DNA from: Proteocatella sp049670425
GTDB taxonomy: Bacteria; Bacillota; Clostridia; Peptostreptococcales; Filifactoraceae
Assembly: GCA_049670425.1 (NCBI GenBank)
Contig: JBATTG010000087.1
Location: forward strand, 1-13,616
Direction of reading: 5' to 3'
Length of the DNA: 13,616 nt
In this document: one piece after another, positions 1 through 7,614 of the stretch
How the letters are laid out: each line of letters opens with the position of its first letter
Numbering within the stretch: the first letter of the stretch is position 1
Translations under genes and position numbers: made by a program
Notes under the pieces: generated by a model
Told to the model about the DNA's origin: nothing
What the model saw: only the letters and a program-made list of their open reading frames with translations
Databases searched by the model: none

Positions 1-1556
1 ATGGTTTTTATTATTTTTCCAATCTCGCTGGAACTGTTGTTTATGTCAGCCATAGCTTCAATCATTTTTTGCATCTCTGTGTTGCAGTTTTCAACATCGT
101 GTCCCACGATATCGACTTTTTTGCTGGCATCTAAGGCATTTTCAGCACTTCTTTGTACCCTGGCAGATACTTCAGTTATTGTTGCTACAAGCTGTTCCAC
201 AGAGCTTGATTGTTCGGTAGTGCCCTGAGCCAGAGCCTGTGCTCCTGAAGAAACCTGCTCTGAGCCGTTTGAAACCTGGTCCGCACTCATGTTAATCTGC
301 CCGAAAGCATCATTAAGCGATTCTATGATGGTGTTTACGGAATTTTTAAGGGGCATGAAGTCGCCCTTGAATTCACTTTCGATTCTGGTAGTAAGATTTC
401 CGCTGGCTACCGCGGCTAAATTGGAATCTACCTCTGATATGGCTCCGTTCAGCCTTTCTATGGTGATTTCTAAATCTTTCAGAAGCTGCCCAGTTTCATC
501 TTCCGCATCTGTTGAAGGAACCGGTGATTTAAGGTCTCCTTCGGAGAGCAGGTTCAATCGGTGGGCACAGTCAGTTACAGGTTTTGAAATGGAATTTGCA
601 AATTTTGAAGCTAGGATGATTCCAAATATTATAAAGGCGATTACTATAAGGGTGACATAAATAAGAGCCTGCACAACGCCTCCGAGAAATTCGTTTCGGG
701 CGGCAGTAACACCTATGCTCCAGCCATCTGTTTCTGAGATGGGAGCATATCCGCTTATCTCGGTACGGCCATCATATTTATATGTTCCAAATCCATTTTC
801 ACCATTAATCATTTTCTGTTCAATCTGGGCAAGCTGCTTCAAAGAAGAATCGGTTTTTGACATTTCGATAGTATTTTCAACTCCGACACTTTCTGCAAAG
901 GTACTTGCAATTGTCAGGCCATCCTTGTTGAGGAGATAAGATGAGCCCGTTTTTCCTATTTTAATCTCTCCCATTTCAACGTTCAAAAAATCTTCATCAG
1001 GGACAAAATATATGATTCCAACCGTGCTTGAACCTGGGATTCCATCTTTCCAAAGCGGTGCGGATACTACTACGGTCAATTTTCCAGTATCCTTGCTGAC
1101 AACTGGGTCGGAAGTGAAGGTATCACCTTTGATGGAGGCTTGAAAGTAAAGTCTCTCAGAATAATTGTTGCCATCAAATATACTAGCGGCATCTGCATTA
1201 AGGATATTGCCGCGGACGAATCCATAGGCAGCGTAACGGCTTTCCATAATAGCTTTCTTTTTCGCTATGGACACGTTTGGGTCAGAAAGCTCGGGTATGC
1301 ACCCTATTTCATAGGCGATATTTCTATATGCTTCAAGTTCATTTGAAATTTGCTGAGCCGCTACGGCTGCTGTTTCGGTCATGGCCATTTCAAGGGAATG
1401 TATTGATGACGAGTAGCTAAACAGGCATGCTACGCTACCAAGAGTAAAACTTAAAACTATTATAATTGCCAGGATAACATTTGTAATTCGATTTTTAATT
1501 TTTTTTGGTTTTTTCAACTTGATACTCTTGCTTTTGAAATTTTTTTCTTGTCCCAT
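1..1556 (-). CDS. Methyl-accepting chemotaxis protein (dCache-HAMP-MCP), partial at left edge
   Basis: Membrane chemoreceptor that senses an extracellular ligand and controls the CheA kinase. About 518 residues are visible from an ATG at 1556-1554, preceded by a GAGGGAG ribosome binding site; the end lies beyond base 1. Seen in order: a basic N-terminus, TM1 at about residues 24-46, an extracellular region of about 250 residues with dCache-like stretches (YSERLYF, SDPVVSKDTGK, VVVSAPL), TM2 at about 297-319 and a HAMP domain with SKPV. A second HAMP-like helix pair (SGNLTTRIESEFKGDF) follows, then the start of the cytoplasmic signalling coiled coil with Gln/Glu/Ser-rich heptads (GTTEQSSSVEQL). 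The visible part stops at SSSEIGKIIKT, just before the conserved hairpin tip that contacts CheA and CheW. The ligand cannot be read from sequence, although dCache receptors often bind amino acids or other small molecules. It is transcribed divergently from dxr. Family assignment is secure. Confidence 0.95.
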   Translation of the reverse strand, partial: MGQEKNFKSKSIKLKKPKKIKNRITNVILAIIIVLSFTLGSVACLFSYSSSIHSLEMAMTETAAVAAQQISNELEAYRNIAYEIGCIPELSDPNVSIAKKKAIMESRYAAYGFVRGNILNADAASIFDGNNYSERLYFQASIKGDTFTSDPVVSKDTGKLTVVVSAPLWKDGIPGSSTVGIIYFVPDEDFLNVEMGEIKIGKTGSSYLLNKDGLTIASTFAESVGVENTIEMSKTDSSLKQLAQIEQKMINGENGFGTYKYDGRTEISGYAPISETDGWSIGVTAARNEFLGGVVQALIYVTLIVIAFIIFGIILASKFANSISKPVTDCAHRLNLLSEGDLKSPVPSTDAEDETGQLLKDLEITIERLNGAISEVDSNLAAVASGNLTTRIESEFKGDFMPLKNSVNTIIESLNDAFGQINMSADQVSNGSEQVSSGAQALAQGTTEQSSSVEQLVATITEVSARVQRSAENALDASKKVDIVGHDVENCNTEMQKMIEAMADINNSSSEIGKIIKT

Positions 1557-1618
1557 TTTTAATCTCCCTCTCTTTGTATACTTTAATCAGTATGTAATAT
1601 TCTATTGCCATAGTATAG

Positions 1619-1645
1619 ATATCGACAGGAATGCTATATAGTTAA
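1619..1645 (-). promoter_or_regulatory. Candidate sigma-D/sigma-28 promoter of the chemoreceptor gene
   Basis: Read on the minus strand, TTAA (1645-1642) is followed after exactly 15 bases by GTCGATAT (1626-1619). The motility-sigma consensus is TAAA, about 15 bases, then GCCGATAT. The -10 box matches at 7 of 8 positions and the -35 box at 3 of 4. The element lies about 62 bases upstream of the chemoreceptor start codon, a normal distance, and chemoreceptors are classic members of this regulon. The match is seen directly; its use by the motility sigma factor is inferred. Confidence 0.6.
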
Positions 1646-1791
1646 TATTTTTAACAAACTTTATCAAAATAAATTAAACAACGCAAAAGGAAAAAGTGTA
1701 GCACAAAACTGAATATTTGCGAAATTCAAGAATTTTGTAAAGAGAACAAATTCTATGGCAGAGCCTTAATGGTAAATGTTAAATTAATTTT

Positions 1792-1821
1792 TTCGTTAAT
1801 GATATTGAGAATAATTATAAT
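1792..1821 (+). promoter_or_regulatory. Candidate vegetative promoter for dxr
   Basis: A perfect -10 hexamer TATAAT lies at 1816-1821. The -35 region 18 bases upstream (TTCGTT at 1792-1797) is a poor match, so the promoter is either weak or helped by the AT-rich upstream DNA. An alternative pair is TTGAGA (1805-1810), 17 bases, TACATT (1828-1833). Either would give a leader of roughly 70-90 bases before the dxr ATG. Confidence 0.4.
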
Positions 1822-1909
1822 TTATGTTACATTAAAGAATAGGGTGAAAAGCGAAGCAAAGCAATTTTTTACCAAATAATACAATACCTTGAAAAGGATT
1901 ATAAAACTT

Positions 1910-3052
1910 ATGAAAAATATAGCAATTTTAGGGTCTACGGGTTCGATAGGAACTCAGACTCTGGACGTAGTAAGAAGCAACAAGGACATTAACGTAGTAG
2001 CGCTTACGGCTGGTTCAAACATAGACCTGCTTGAGTCGCAGATAAAGGAGTTTGAGCCACAGCTGGTATGTGTGAGTGATGCTTCAAAGGCGGATGAATT
2101 GAGGCTAAGACTCAAGGGCTCTGAAGTGAGAGTGGTATCGGGCATAGAGGGCCTGATTGAAGCGGCCGAGTATCCGGCTTCTGAAATAGTGGTTACGGCC
2201 GTTGTCGGAATGATAGGAATTCGGCCTACAATAGCGGCAATCAATGCAGGCAAGGATATTGCCCTCGCAAACAAGGAGACTCTTGTAACGGCGGGCCACA
2301 TAATAATGCCGCTTGCAAAGGAAAAGAACGTCAGGATACTTCCGGTTGACAGCGAGCACAGCGCAATATTGCAGTGCCTCAAGGGCGAGAAGCGCGAACA
2401 GCTCAGCAAGATACTGATTACGGCTTCTGGAGGCCCATTCAGAGGAAGAAGCATTCAGCAGATGAAAGACATTAAGCTTGAAGATGCCCTCAAACACCCA
2501 AACTGGTCCATGGGAAAGAAGATAACCATAGATTCATCGACGCTTGTAAATAAGGGACTGGAAGTAATTGAGGCTAAATGGCTGTTTGATGTAGAGCCAG
2601 AGGACATACAGGTGGTCGTGCAGCCACAGAGCATAATCCATTCGATGGTGGAATTTGTCGATGGCAGCATAGTGGCCCAGCTTGGAACTCCTGACATGAG
2701 GCTGGCGATACAGTATGCACTTTACTATCCCGATCACAAGCCTCTTGATGGAAAGCGACTCGATTTTGGAATGCTCAAGCAGATTACTTTCGAGGACCCG
2801 GATATGGAAAATTTCCAGGGACTGGCGCTTGCGTATGAGGCGTTAAAAACTGGTGGCTCCATGACTACGGTCTACAATGCTGCAAATGAGCTTGCAGTGA
2901 GCAAATTCTTGAATAGGGAAATTGGGTTTTTGGATATCACGGACATCATCAGGGAAAGCATGAAGCAGCACAAGGTGACAGAAAATCCAACGGTAGATCA
3001 GATTCTTCAAACGGAAAAGGATACTCATGATTTTATAAATACAAAATGGTAA
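1910..3052 (+). CDS. dxr: 1-deoxy-D-xylulose 5-phosphate reductoisomerase
   Basis: Second enzyme of the MEP isoprenoid pathway: a cytoplasmic, NADPH- and divalent-metal-dependent enzyme that converts 1-deoxy-D-xylulose 5-phosphate to 2-C-methyl-D-erythritol 4-phosphate. From the ATG at 1910 the protein is 380 residues, normal for the family. It begins directly with the conserved NADPH-binding loop (GSTGSIG, residues 8-14). Other hallmarks are NKET (121-124), the metal site D148-S149-E150, SGG (173-175), the substrate loop HPNWSMG (196-202), DSSTLVNKG with N214 and K215, E218, and QPQSIIHSM. An in-frame TTG at 1889 would add seven residues, but family members start close to this methionine, so ATG 1910 is preferred. 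The ribosome binding site is modest (AAAAGGA near 1892-1897). The gene stands alone here, whereas many Firmicutes place it beside cdsA and rseP. Confidence 0.97.
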   Translation: MKNIAILGSTGSIGTQTLDVVRSNKDINVVALTAGSNIDLLESQIKEFEPQLVCVSDASKADELRLRLKGSEVRVVSGIEGLIEAAEYPASEIVVTAVVGMIGIRPTIAAINAGKDIALANKETLVTAGHIIMPLAKEKNVRILPVDSEHSAILQCLKGEKREQLSKILITASGGPFRGRSIQQMKDIKLEDALKHPNWSMGKKITIDSSTLVNKGLEVIEAKWLFDVEPEDIQVVVQPQSIIHSMVEFVDGSIVAQLGTPDMRLAIQYALYYPDHKPLDGKRLDFGMLKQITFEDPDMENFQGLALAYEALKTGGSMTTVYNAANELAVSKFLNREIGFLDITDIIRESMKQHKVTENPTVDQILQTEKDTHDFINTKW

Positions 3053-3079
3053 AAGGCATCAAAATCTTATATAGACAAT

Positions 3080-3114
3080 GTAAAAGGGCATGGATTAAGT
3101 TCGGTGCCTTTTAC
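3080..3114 (+). terminator. Weak hairpin downstream of dxr
   Basis: GTAAAAGGGCA (3080-3090) pairs with TGCCTTTTAC (3105-3114), leaving one bulged G and a 14-base loop. Only TTAAAG follows, so it is not a canonical intrinsic terminator. A near copy of the left arm, GTAAAAGGCA, overlaps the dxr stop codon (3049-3058) and could pair with the same right arm, giving two alternative structures. It may mark the 3' end of the dxr transcript. Confidence 0.3.
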
Positions 3115-3125
3115 TTAAAGAGTTT

Positions 3126-3142
3126 CAGATATGATATATCTG
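3126..3142. repeat. Perfect 7-base inverted repeat upstream of lemA
   Basis: CAGATAT (3126-3132) and ATATCTG (3136-3142) form a perfect dyad around GAT. It lies about 65 bases upstream of the candidate lemA promoter. It has the symmetry of a dimeric regulator site, but no family can be assigned and AT-rich dyads of this size can arise by chance. Confidence 0.3.
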
Positions 3143-3204
3143 TGAAGGAAGTAGTTATTATGGATATATTTTGGGGTTGTCATTTTGGATTTAAGGGTAT
3201 GAAA

Positions 3205-3234
3205 TTGTAAAAGCATCAGGAAATTTACTATAAA
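3205..3234 (+). promoter_or_regulatory. Candidate promoter for the LemA-DUF2207 pair
   Basis: TTGTAA (3205-3210) is followed after 18 bases by TATAAA (3229-3234), matching the vegetative consensus at 4 of 6 and 5 of 6 positions. It lies about 38 bases before the lemA start codon. This would make the pair a transcription unit separate from dxr. Confidence 0.45.
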
Positions 3235-3271
3235 TGTGTATTGGTTTAAAGATAACTTAGGAGGAAAAATT

Positions 3272-3826
3272 ATGGATATTTTATTTATTGGAATATTGGG
3301 GATTGCAGCACTTGTGCTGGTAATGGGAATTTCTTATTATAACGGGTTTGTAAGGCTCAGAAATCAATCTGACGAGGCTTTCGCGACCATGGATGTGTAT
3401 CTCAAGAAGAGATATGACCTTATTCCAAACCTTGTCGAAGTGGTGAAGCAGTATGCCCTTCATGAGAGGGAAACTCTGGAAAAGGTTATAAACGCTAGAA
3501 ACATGGCTATGGGAGCTCAGACAATTGATGAAAGAGCCCAAAATGAGAATATGCTTTCGGGAACTTTGAAGAGCCTTTTTGCGCTTTCCGAAAATTATCC
3601 GAATCTTAAGGCGGATACAAGCTTCTTGAATCTTCAGAATCAGCTTTCATCACTTGAAAACGAAATATCACAGTCAAGAAAGTATTACAATGGCGCGGTA
3701 AGAGCCTTGAATACGAAGATTGAGATGTTCCCTTCAAATATTGTAGCTCAAATTACGGGATTTAAAAAATATCCGTTCTTCATGGCGGAGGAGTCAGAAA
3801 GAGAAAACGTAAAGGTTAAGTTTTAA
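3272..3826 (+). CDS. lemA: LemA family protein
   Basis: A small envelope protein of 184 residues, the usual LemA length. It has one N-terminal membrane helix (about residues 3-23) and then an elongated helical bundle. Family hallmarks seen are YNGFVRLRNQSDEAF near residue 23, the basic stretch LKKRYDLIPNLVEVVK (44-59), HERETLEKVINAR (64-76), LSENYPNLKAD (105-115) and SRKYYNGAVRALNT near 135-148. The ATG at 3272 is chosen because AGGAGG lies at 3259-3264 with 7-base spacing; an upstream in-frame GTG at 3236 has no such site. The biochemical role of LemA proteins is not settled. In many Firmicutes the gene precedes a DUF2207 membrane protein with a glycine-rich tail, as it does here 45 bases downstream, which suggests the two act together at the membrane. 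Confidence 0.93.
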   Translation: MDILFIGILGIAALVLVMGISYYNGFVRLRNQSDEAFATMDVYLKKRYDLIPNLVEVVKQYALHERETLEKVINARNMAMGAQTIDERAQNENMLSGTLKSLFALSENYPNLKADTSFLNLQNQLSSLENEISQSRKYYNGAVRALNTKIEMFPSNIVAQITGFKKYPFFMAEESERENVKVKF

Positions 3827-3871
3827 GATATCGGCAGATGGTTTTGCTGAATTTGGACTGGAGGTGATGGT

Positions 3872-5764
3872 TTGAAGAAGATTTGTATATTGTTTTTATC
3901 GGTGTTTTTAGTTCTGTTTGTACCCAATTCTGCGAGCGCCCTGGAGGCATTCAATATAGACTCATACGATATTGGAATGAAGGTAAGTCTGGACAACAGC
4001 TTTGAGATTACAGAAAATCTCGATGTGACATTCAGCGAGCAGAGACACGGAATAATAAGAAGCATCCCTCTGAGGACTAATGGTGGGCGGACGGCTAAAA
4101 TAAGCGATATCAGCGTTCCGGGCTATAATTACGATGTTTACTCGGAAAATGGATATCTGAACATAAAGATAGGCGACCCTGAAAGCTTCACGAAGCAGAA
4201 GGAGACATATACCATATCGTATGTATATGCTATAGGATATGATTATATGGACAATATGGATGAACTTTATTTCAACCTTATAGGGACGCAGTGGGACTGT
4301 TATGTGGACAAGGTTGCATTTAAGATAGAAATGCCAAAGGAATTCGATGCCCAAAAGCTTAATTTTACTTACGGTCAGGCAGGGAGCACCGATAATTCCA
4401 AGGTTTCATACAAGGTAGATGGAAATACGATAATCGGTTCCCTGGGAGTAACATTGAATCCCCAGGAAGCACTTACCGTGGCGCTGCCGCTTGAAGACGG
4501 CTATTTCAGCGAGGCCTTTAAAAAGAAGACTTTTGCAGATTTTGCAGAAAAGTATTATTTTATAATGCTTCCTTCGATACTGCTTCTGGGCGCTTTGCTC
4601 TGGCTGAAAAAAGGTAAAAGCAACGCTATAATAAAGACTGTCGAGTTTTATGCTCCAGACGGGGTAACTTCGGCAGATGTAGGTTTTATAATTGATAACA
4701 GCGTGGAAGCCATGGATGTAACTTCACTTATAATATACTGGGCAGACAGGGGCTATCTGACCATCGAGGAACAGACGAAGCAGAAGGCGTTTTCATCTCA
4801 AAAATACTTCGTTCTTCACAAGGTAAAAGATATGGAAGAGGAAGCAAAGGCTTATGAGAAGGTGATGTTCGATTCGCTCTTTGATGAGTTTGGAAACGGA
4901 AGCCAGGTATCTACCCTTGAACTTGAAAATAAGTTCTATTCGGTGATGAACGTGGTCAGAGACATGGTCAAGTCATCATGGCAGGACGACCCCAAAAATG
5001 TGATTTACAAAAAGTATAATAAAGCATTGTCATTTTTCATCGGGTTCATGGCTCTGGGCGTTGCATGGCTTGGATTTCTTTCGGCTGCAAACCATATGAA
5101 ACTCGGCGAATTTGTTATTATGGCAGGTCTTTCGCTTTTATTGGCAGTGATAGTCGTTGCACCTATGTGGCTTATCATGTATACGACAGTTCGTGCAAAA
5201 TATACGGCAAAAAGAGCAGGCTTTGTATTTGGTATGATTGGCATGGTAATTATTAATGCTCTGGCAGTTTTTCTGGCGCTTTTTATAGGCTATATACTCG
5301 AGGTTCTGCCGGCCATAATAATCGCTGTTTCAGCATCGGCGATTCTGATGATGATGTCATTCTCCTGCACAAAGAAAACCGAGGCTGGGGACAGATATAT
5401 AGGACTCATACTGGGTTTCAGGGAATTTCTTGAAACAGCTGAAAAAGACCGCATAAACATGCTTGTGGAAGAAAATCCGCAGTACTTCTATGACACGCTT
5501 CCATTTGCAATGGTCATGGGTGTCACGGATAAGTGGGCCCACAATTTTGAGGACATAGTAACCCAGCCGCCGAACTGGTATCAGTCGGATATGCATGGAA
5601 GCAGATTCAACACCATCATATTCGCTCATGCGCTTAGTAACAGCATGAACGGCCTCAGCCATTCGATGAGCACAAGTCCTCCTCCAAGCAATACTGCAGG
5701 AGGAAGCATGGGTGGCGGTTTCTCCGGTGGTGGTTCCGGTGGTGGCGGTGGTTCCAGCTGGTAG
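3872..5764 (+). CDS. DUF2207 membrane protein with glycine-rich tail, partner of LemA
   Basis: A 630-residue predicted membrane protein. It starts at a TTG (3872), fixed by a very strong GGAGGTGAT ribosome binding site at 3860-3868. Residues 1-23 form a secretory signal ending in SASA, with likely cleavage after A23. Next comes an extracytoplasmic beta-rich DUF2207 domain (about 25-205, with HGIIRSIPL at 59-67), a membrane helix at about 229-246, and a cytoplasmic region (about 247-384). Four more helices lie near 385-405, 412-438, 449-474 and 476-497. The C-terminal part holds LGFREFLETAEKDR and LPFAMVMGVTDKWA, typical of the family, then a low-complexity tail of Gly and Ser ending in Trp. 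No catalytic motif is visible and the function is unknown. The pairing with LemA is common, and a role in envelope maintenance is inferred only from that. Confidence 0.88.
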   Translation: MKKICILFLSVFLVLFVPNSASALEAFNIDSYDIGMKVSLDNSFEITENLDVTFSEQRHGIIRSIPLRTNGGRTAKISDISVPGYNYDVYSENGYLNIKIGDPESFTKQKETYTISYVYAIGYDYMDNMDELYFNLIGTQWDCYVDKVAFKIEMPKEFDAQKLNFTYGQAGSTDNSKVSYKVDGNTIIGSLGVTLNPQEALTVALPLEDGYFSEAFKKKTFADFAEKYYFIMLPSILLLGALLWLKKGKSNAIIKTVEFYAPDGVTSADVGFIIDNSVEAMDVTSLIIYWADRGYLTIEEQTKQKAFSSQKYFVLHKVKDMEEEAKAYEKVMFDSLFDEFGNGSQVSTLELENKFYSVMNVVRDMVKSSWQDDPKNVIYKKYNKALSFFIGFMALGVAWLGFLSAANHMKLGEFVIMAGLSLLLAVIVVAPMWLIMYTTVRAKYTAKRAGFVFGMIGMVIINALAVFLALFIGYILEVLPAIIIAVSASAILMMMSFSCTKKTEAGDRYIGLILGFREFLETAEKDRINMLVEENPQYFYDTLPFAMVMGVTDKWAHNFEDIVTQPPNWYQSDMHGSRFNTIIFAHALSNSMNGLSHSMSTSPPPSNTAGGSMGGGFSGGGSGGGGGSSW

Positions 5765-5819
5765 GTATAAGGTGAATTTAAAAAATAGCTTAATGTATTT
5801 GGTTTGATATTTGGGATAA

Positions 5820-5859
5820 AATACCTTCCGGGATATAAGCAGCTGGAAGGTATTTTTTT
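5820..5859 (+). terminator. Intrinsic terminator or attenuator between DUF2207 and the RocB-like gene
   Basis: AATACCTTCC (5820-5829) and GGAAGGTATT (5845-5854) form a perfect 10-base-pair stem with a 15-base loop, and seven T follow the GGTA. It is a canonical rho-independent terminator for the LemA-DUF2207 unit. The T tract ends only three or four bases before the AAGGAG ribosome binding site of the next gene (5863-5868), which leaves no room for a promoter between them. The hairpin must therefore be read through, or act as an attenuator, for the next gene to be expressed. Confidence 0.85.
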
Positions 5860-5876
5860 GAAAAGGAGACAAAACA

Positions 5877-7520
5877 ATGGATTTAAAATCATTAATCGAA
5901 AAGAATTTACTGGATTACACAAGCATCAAGACTCATACTGGAAGTCCTTTGGAAAATAATAATGTTGAATTTTTCAAAAATTGGTTTGAAAAGGTAGACT
6001 ACTTCAGAAATCATACAGAAAACTATGGATTTCATGAAATAGAGGGAGACATGTTAGGCAGAAAAGTTCCCTGGGGCTTATTTAAAGGAGAAGGCGACGA
6101 CACAATAATTCTTATACATCATACAGATACCGTGGATACCGATGATTATGGAATAAATCAGGAATTAGCATATCAGCCTTATAATATAACGCAGGAATAT
6201 AAAAAGGGAAATACTGATATGGACGAACTTGTCAAAGGCGATTTAGACAGCGGGAAATGGCTGTTTGGCAGAGGCGTAGCAGACATGAAGGGCGGAGCAT
6301 CTATTCATCTTTCGCTGCTCGAAGAATATACTAAAGACAGCAATTTCAAGGGAAATCTGATTTTACTCGGAGTACCTGATGAAGAAAATTTATCAGCGGG
6401 TATGAGAGGGGCCGTTTCGCTTTTAAAAGAACTGACGGAACGACACACTTTAAATTACATACTTATGTTAAATGTAGAGCCTCATGAAAGAGATACAGAA
6501 GATGTAGCCACTATTTATGACGGGTCTGTAGGCAAGCTTATGCCGGTAATATATGCAAGAGGAAAACTGGCACATGTAGGTCAGATTTTCAGAGGCCTGA
6601 ATCCAATAAATCTCCTGTCAGCAATAGTCAGAAAAACTGAACTGAACCCGGAATTTATGGAATTAGTAGGAAATACAACTACACCTCCGCCAACCTGGTT
6701 ATATATGAAGGACAGAAAAGAAGTGTATGATGTATCCCTGCCAATAGCAGCCGCCGGATATATGAATATACTTACGCTGAATAAACCACCTAAGGAAATA
6801 TTTGATAAACTCAAGGAAATAAGCAACCAGGCTTTTGAAGAGGTCATAAGCGATATGAAAGACAGCTATAAGAAATATCAGCAGCTGTCAGGAAAAAACC
6901 TGGAAGCCTTAACCTGGGAGCCAAATGTAAAACTCTATGGTGAATTATACAAAGAGGCTGTAAGGGATTCGGGAGAAGCATTTACTGAAGCTCTTGGAAA
7001 ACTGATGGAAGAAATTAAGAGGGATGTAAACAATAATGAACTGACCATGATTAATGGAGCCTATAAGATAATAGAGAAGACTCTGGAGTTTGTAAAGGAT
7101 TTATCGCCTACGGTGGTAATAGCTCTGGCGCCGCCTTATTATCCAAACACAAATAACAATATGATATCCGAAAAGTGTACGCAAATAAATAAGGCTACGG
7201 ACAGTCTCATAGCTTTTGCAAAGCAGGAATGGAATCAGGACTATTTTGTACAAAACTATTTCACGGGAATATCCGATTTAAGCTACGCAATGTTTGAGGC
7301 TGACAGTGAAAATATCAGTTATATCGAAGAGAATATGCTTATGTGGAAGGATATATACTATATTCCTCTTGAGACAATAAAAGAACTGTCGATTCCGGTA
7401 CTGAACATAGGACCATGGGGAAGGGATCTTCATAAATATACCGAAAGAGTATATATGGAAGATTTATTCCACAGAACACCAGTATTGATAGACAGACTGA
7501 TAAAAGAATTGTTAGGATAG
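5877..7520 (+). CDS. M20 family metallohydrolase, RocB-like (arginine-utilization protein group)
   Basis: A 547-residue zinc-dependent hydrolase of the M20/M25/M40 superfamily, probably a peptidase or N-deacylase in amino-acid breakdown. The ATG at 5877 follows AAGGAG with 8-base spacing. Metal-site motifs are in the expected order: HHTDTVD (81-87, ligands H82 and D84), GVADMKGG with D136, the acidic pair E169-E170 in GVPDEENLSAGM, NVEPHERD (199-206), and a late histidine in GRDLHKYTERV (H519). KLAHVGQIFRGLNPI (about 230-244) matches the dimerisation-domain histidine loop of the superfamily. The long length and the DTVDTDDYG sequence point to the RocB group rather than to short dipeptidases such as PepV. 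The substrate cannot be read from sequence. It is convergent with glutaminase, another amino-acid catabolic gene. The B. subtilis roc neighbours are absent, so RocB is a family label, not a proven function. Confidence 0.85.
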   Translation: MDLKSLIEKNLLDYTSIKTHTGSPLENNNVEFFKNWFEKVDYFRNHTENYGFHEIEGDMLGRKVPWGLFKGEGDDTIILIHHTDTVDTDDYGINQELAYQPYNITQEYKKGNTDMDELVKGDLDSGKWLFGRGVADMKGGASIHLSLLEEYTKDSNFKGNLILLGVPDEENLSAGMRGAVSLLKELTERHTLNYILMLNVEPHERDTEDVATIYDGSVGKLMPVIYARGKLAHVGQIFRGLNPINLLSAIVRKTELNPEFMELVGNTTTPPPTWLYMKDRKEVYDVSLPIAAAGYMNILTLNKPPKEIFDKLKEISNQAFEEVISDMKDSYKKYQQLSGKNLEALTWEPNVKLYGELYKEAVRDSGEAFTEALGKLMEEIKRDVNNNELTMINGAYKIIEKTLEFVKDLSPTVVIALAPPYYPNTNNNMISEKCTQINKATDSLIAFAKQEWNQDYFVQNYFTGISDLSYAMFEADSENISYIEENMLMWKDIYYIPLETIKELSIPVLNIGPWGRDLHKYTERVYMEDLFHRTPVLIDRLIKELLG

Positions 7521-7529
7521 AATTAAGCG

Positions 7530-7589
7530 AAAATCTCCTTTACTCTGGCATGGTGTTGCGACACTATGCTAAGGTAAAGGAGATTTTTT
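7530..7589. terminator. Bidirectional terminator between convergent genes
   Basis: A 58-base hairpin spans 7530-7587 with no bulges. AAAATCTCCTTTAC (7530-7543) pairs perfectly with GTAAAGGAGATTTT (7574-7587). An inner stem, GCATGGTGT (7548-7556?) region of nine pairs starting at G7548, closes on the loop TGCG (7557-7560) with one G-T wobble. The four positions between the stems contribute one pair, two wobbles and one mismatch. T6 follows on the plus strand (7584-7589), and the complement of the left arm gives TTTT on the minus strand. It should stop transcripts of both the RocB-like gene and the glutaminase gene. Confidence 0.88.
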
Positions 7590-7614
7590 ATTGTATAATT
7601 TTTCAGCAGGTGAC

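Larger units (their letters stand above)
1557..1909. other. Divergent intergenic region between the chemoreceptor gene and dxr
   Basis: These 353 AT-rich bases hold no convincing gene. They contain the candidate sigma-D promoter for the leftward chemoreceptor (1619-1645) and a perfect TATAAT for rightward dxr (1816-1821). The middle part, about 1680-1790, contains a weak imperfect inverted repeat (ACAAAA at 1703 with TTTTGT at 1733) but no recognisable site or RNA. Confidence 0.6.

Noticed and set aside
1703..1738. Imperfect hairpin ACAAAA...TTTTGT with an inner GAAT/ATTC in the region between the chemoreceptor gene and dxr.
   Set aside because: AT-only stems of this length are expected by chance here, and no function or T tract is evident.
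1954..2497. Long open frames antisense to dxr.
   Set aside because: They are the codon shadow of a well-conserved enzyme gene and have no ribosome binding site or protein-like composition.
3160..3210. A 16-codon frame (MDIFWGCHFGFKGMKL) with AAGGAA ten bases upstream.
   Set aside because: Too short, with no recognisable relative, and it overlaps the candidate lemA promoter; there is no evidence beyond the weak ribosome binding site.
5690..5764. GGT/GGC-rich tract at the end of the DUF2207 gene as a possible mobile or minisatellite repeat.
   Set aside because: It encodes the glycine-rich tail that is usual for this protein family.
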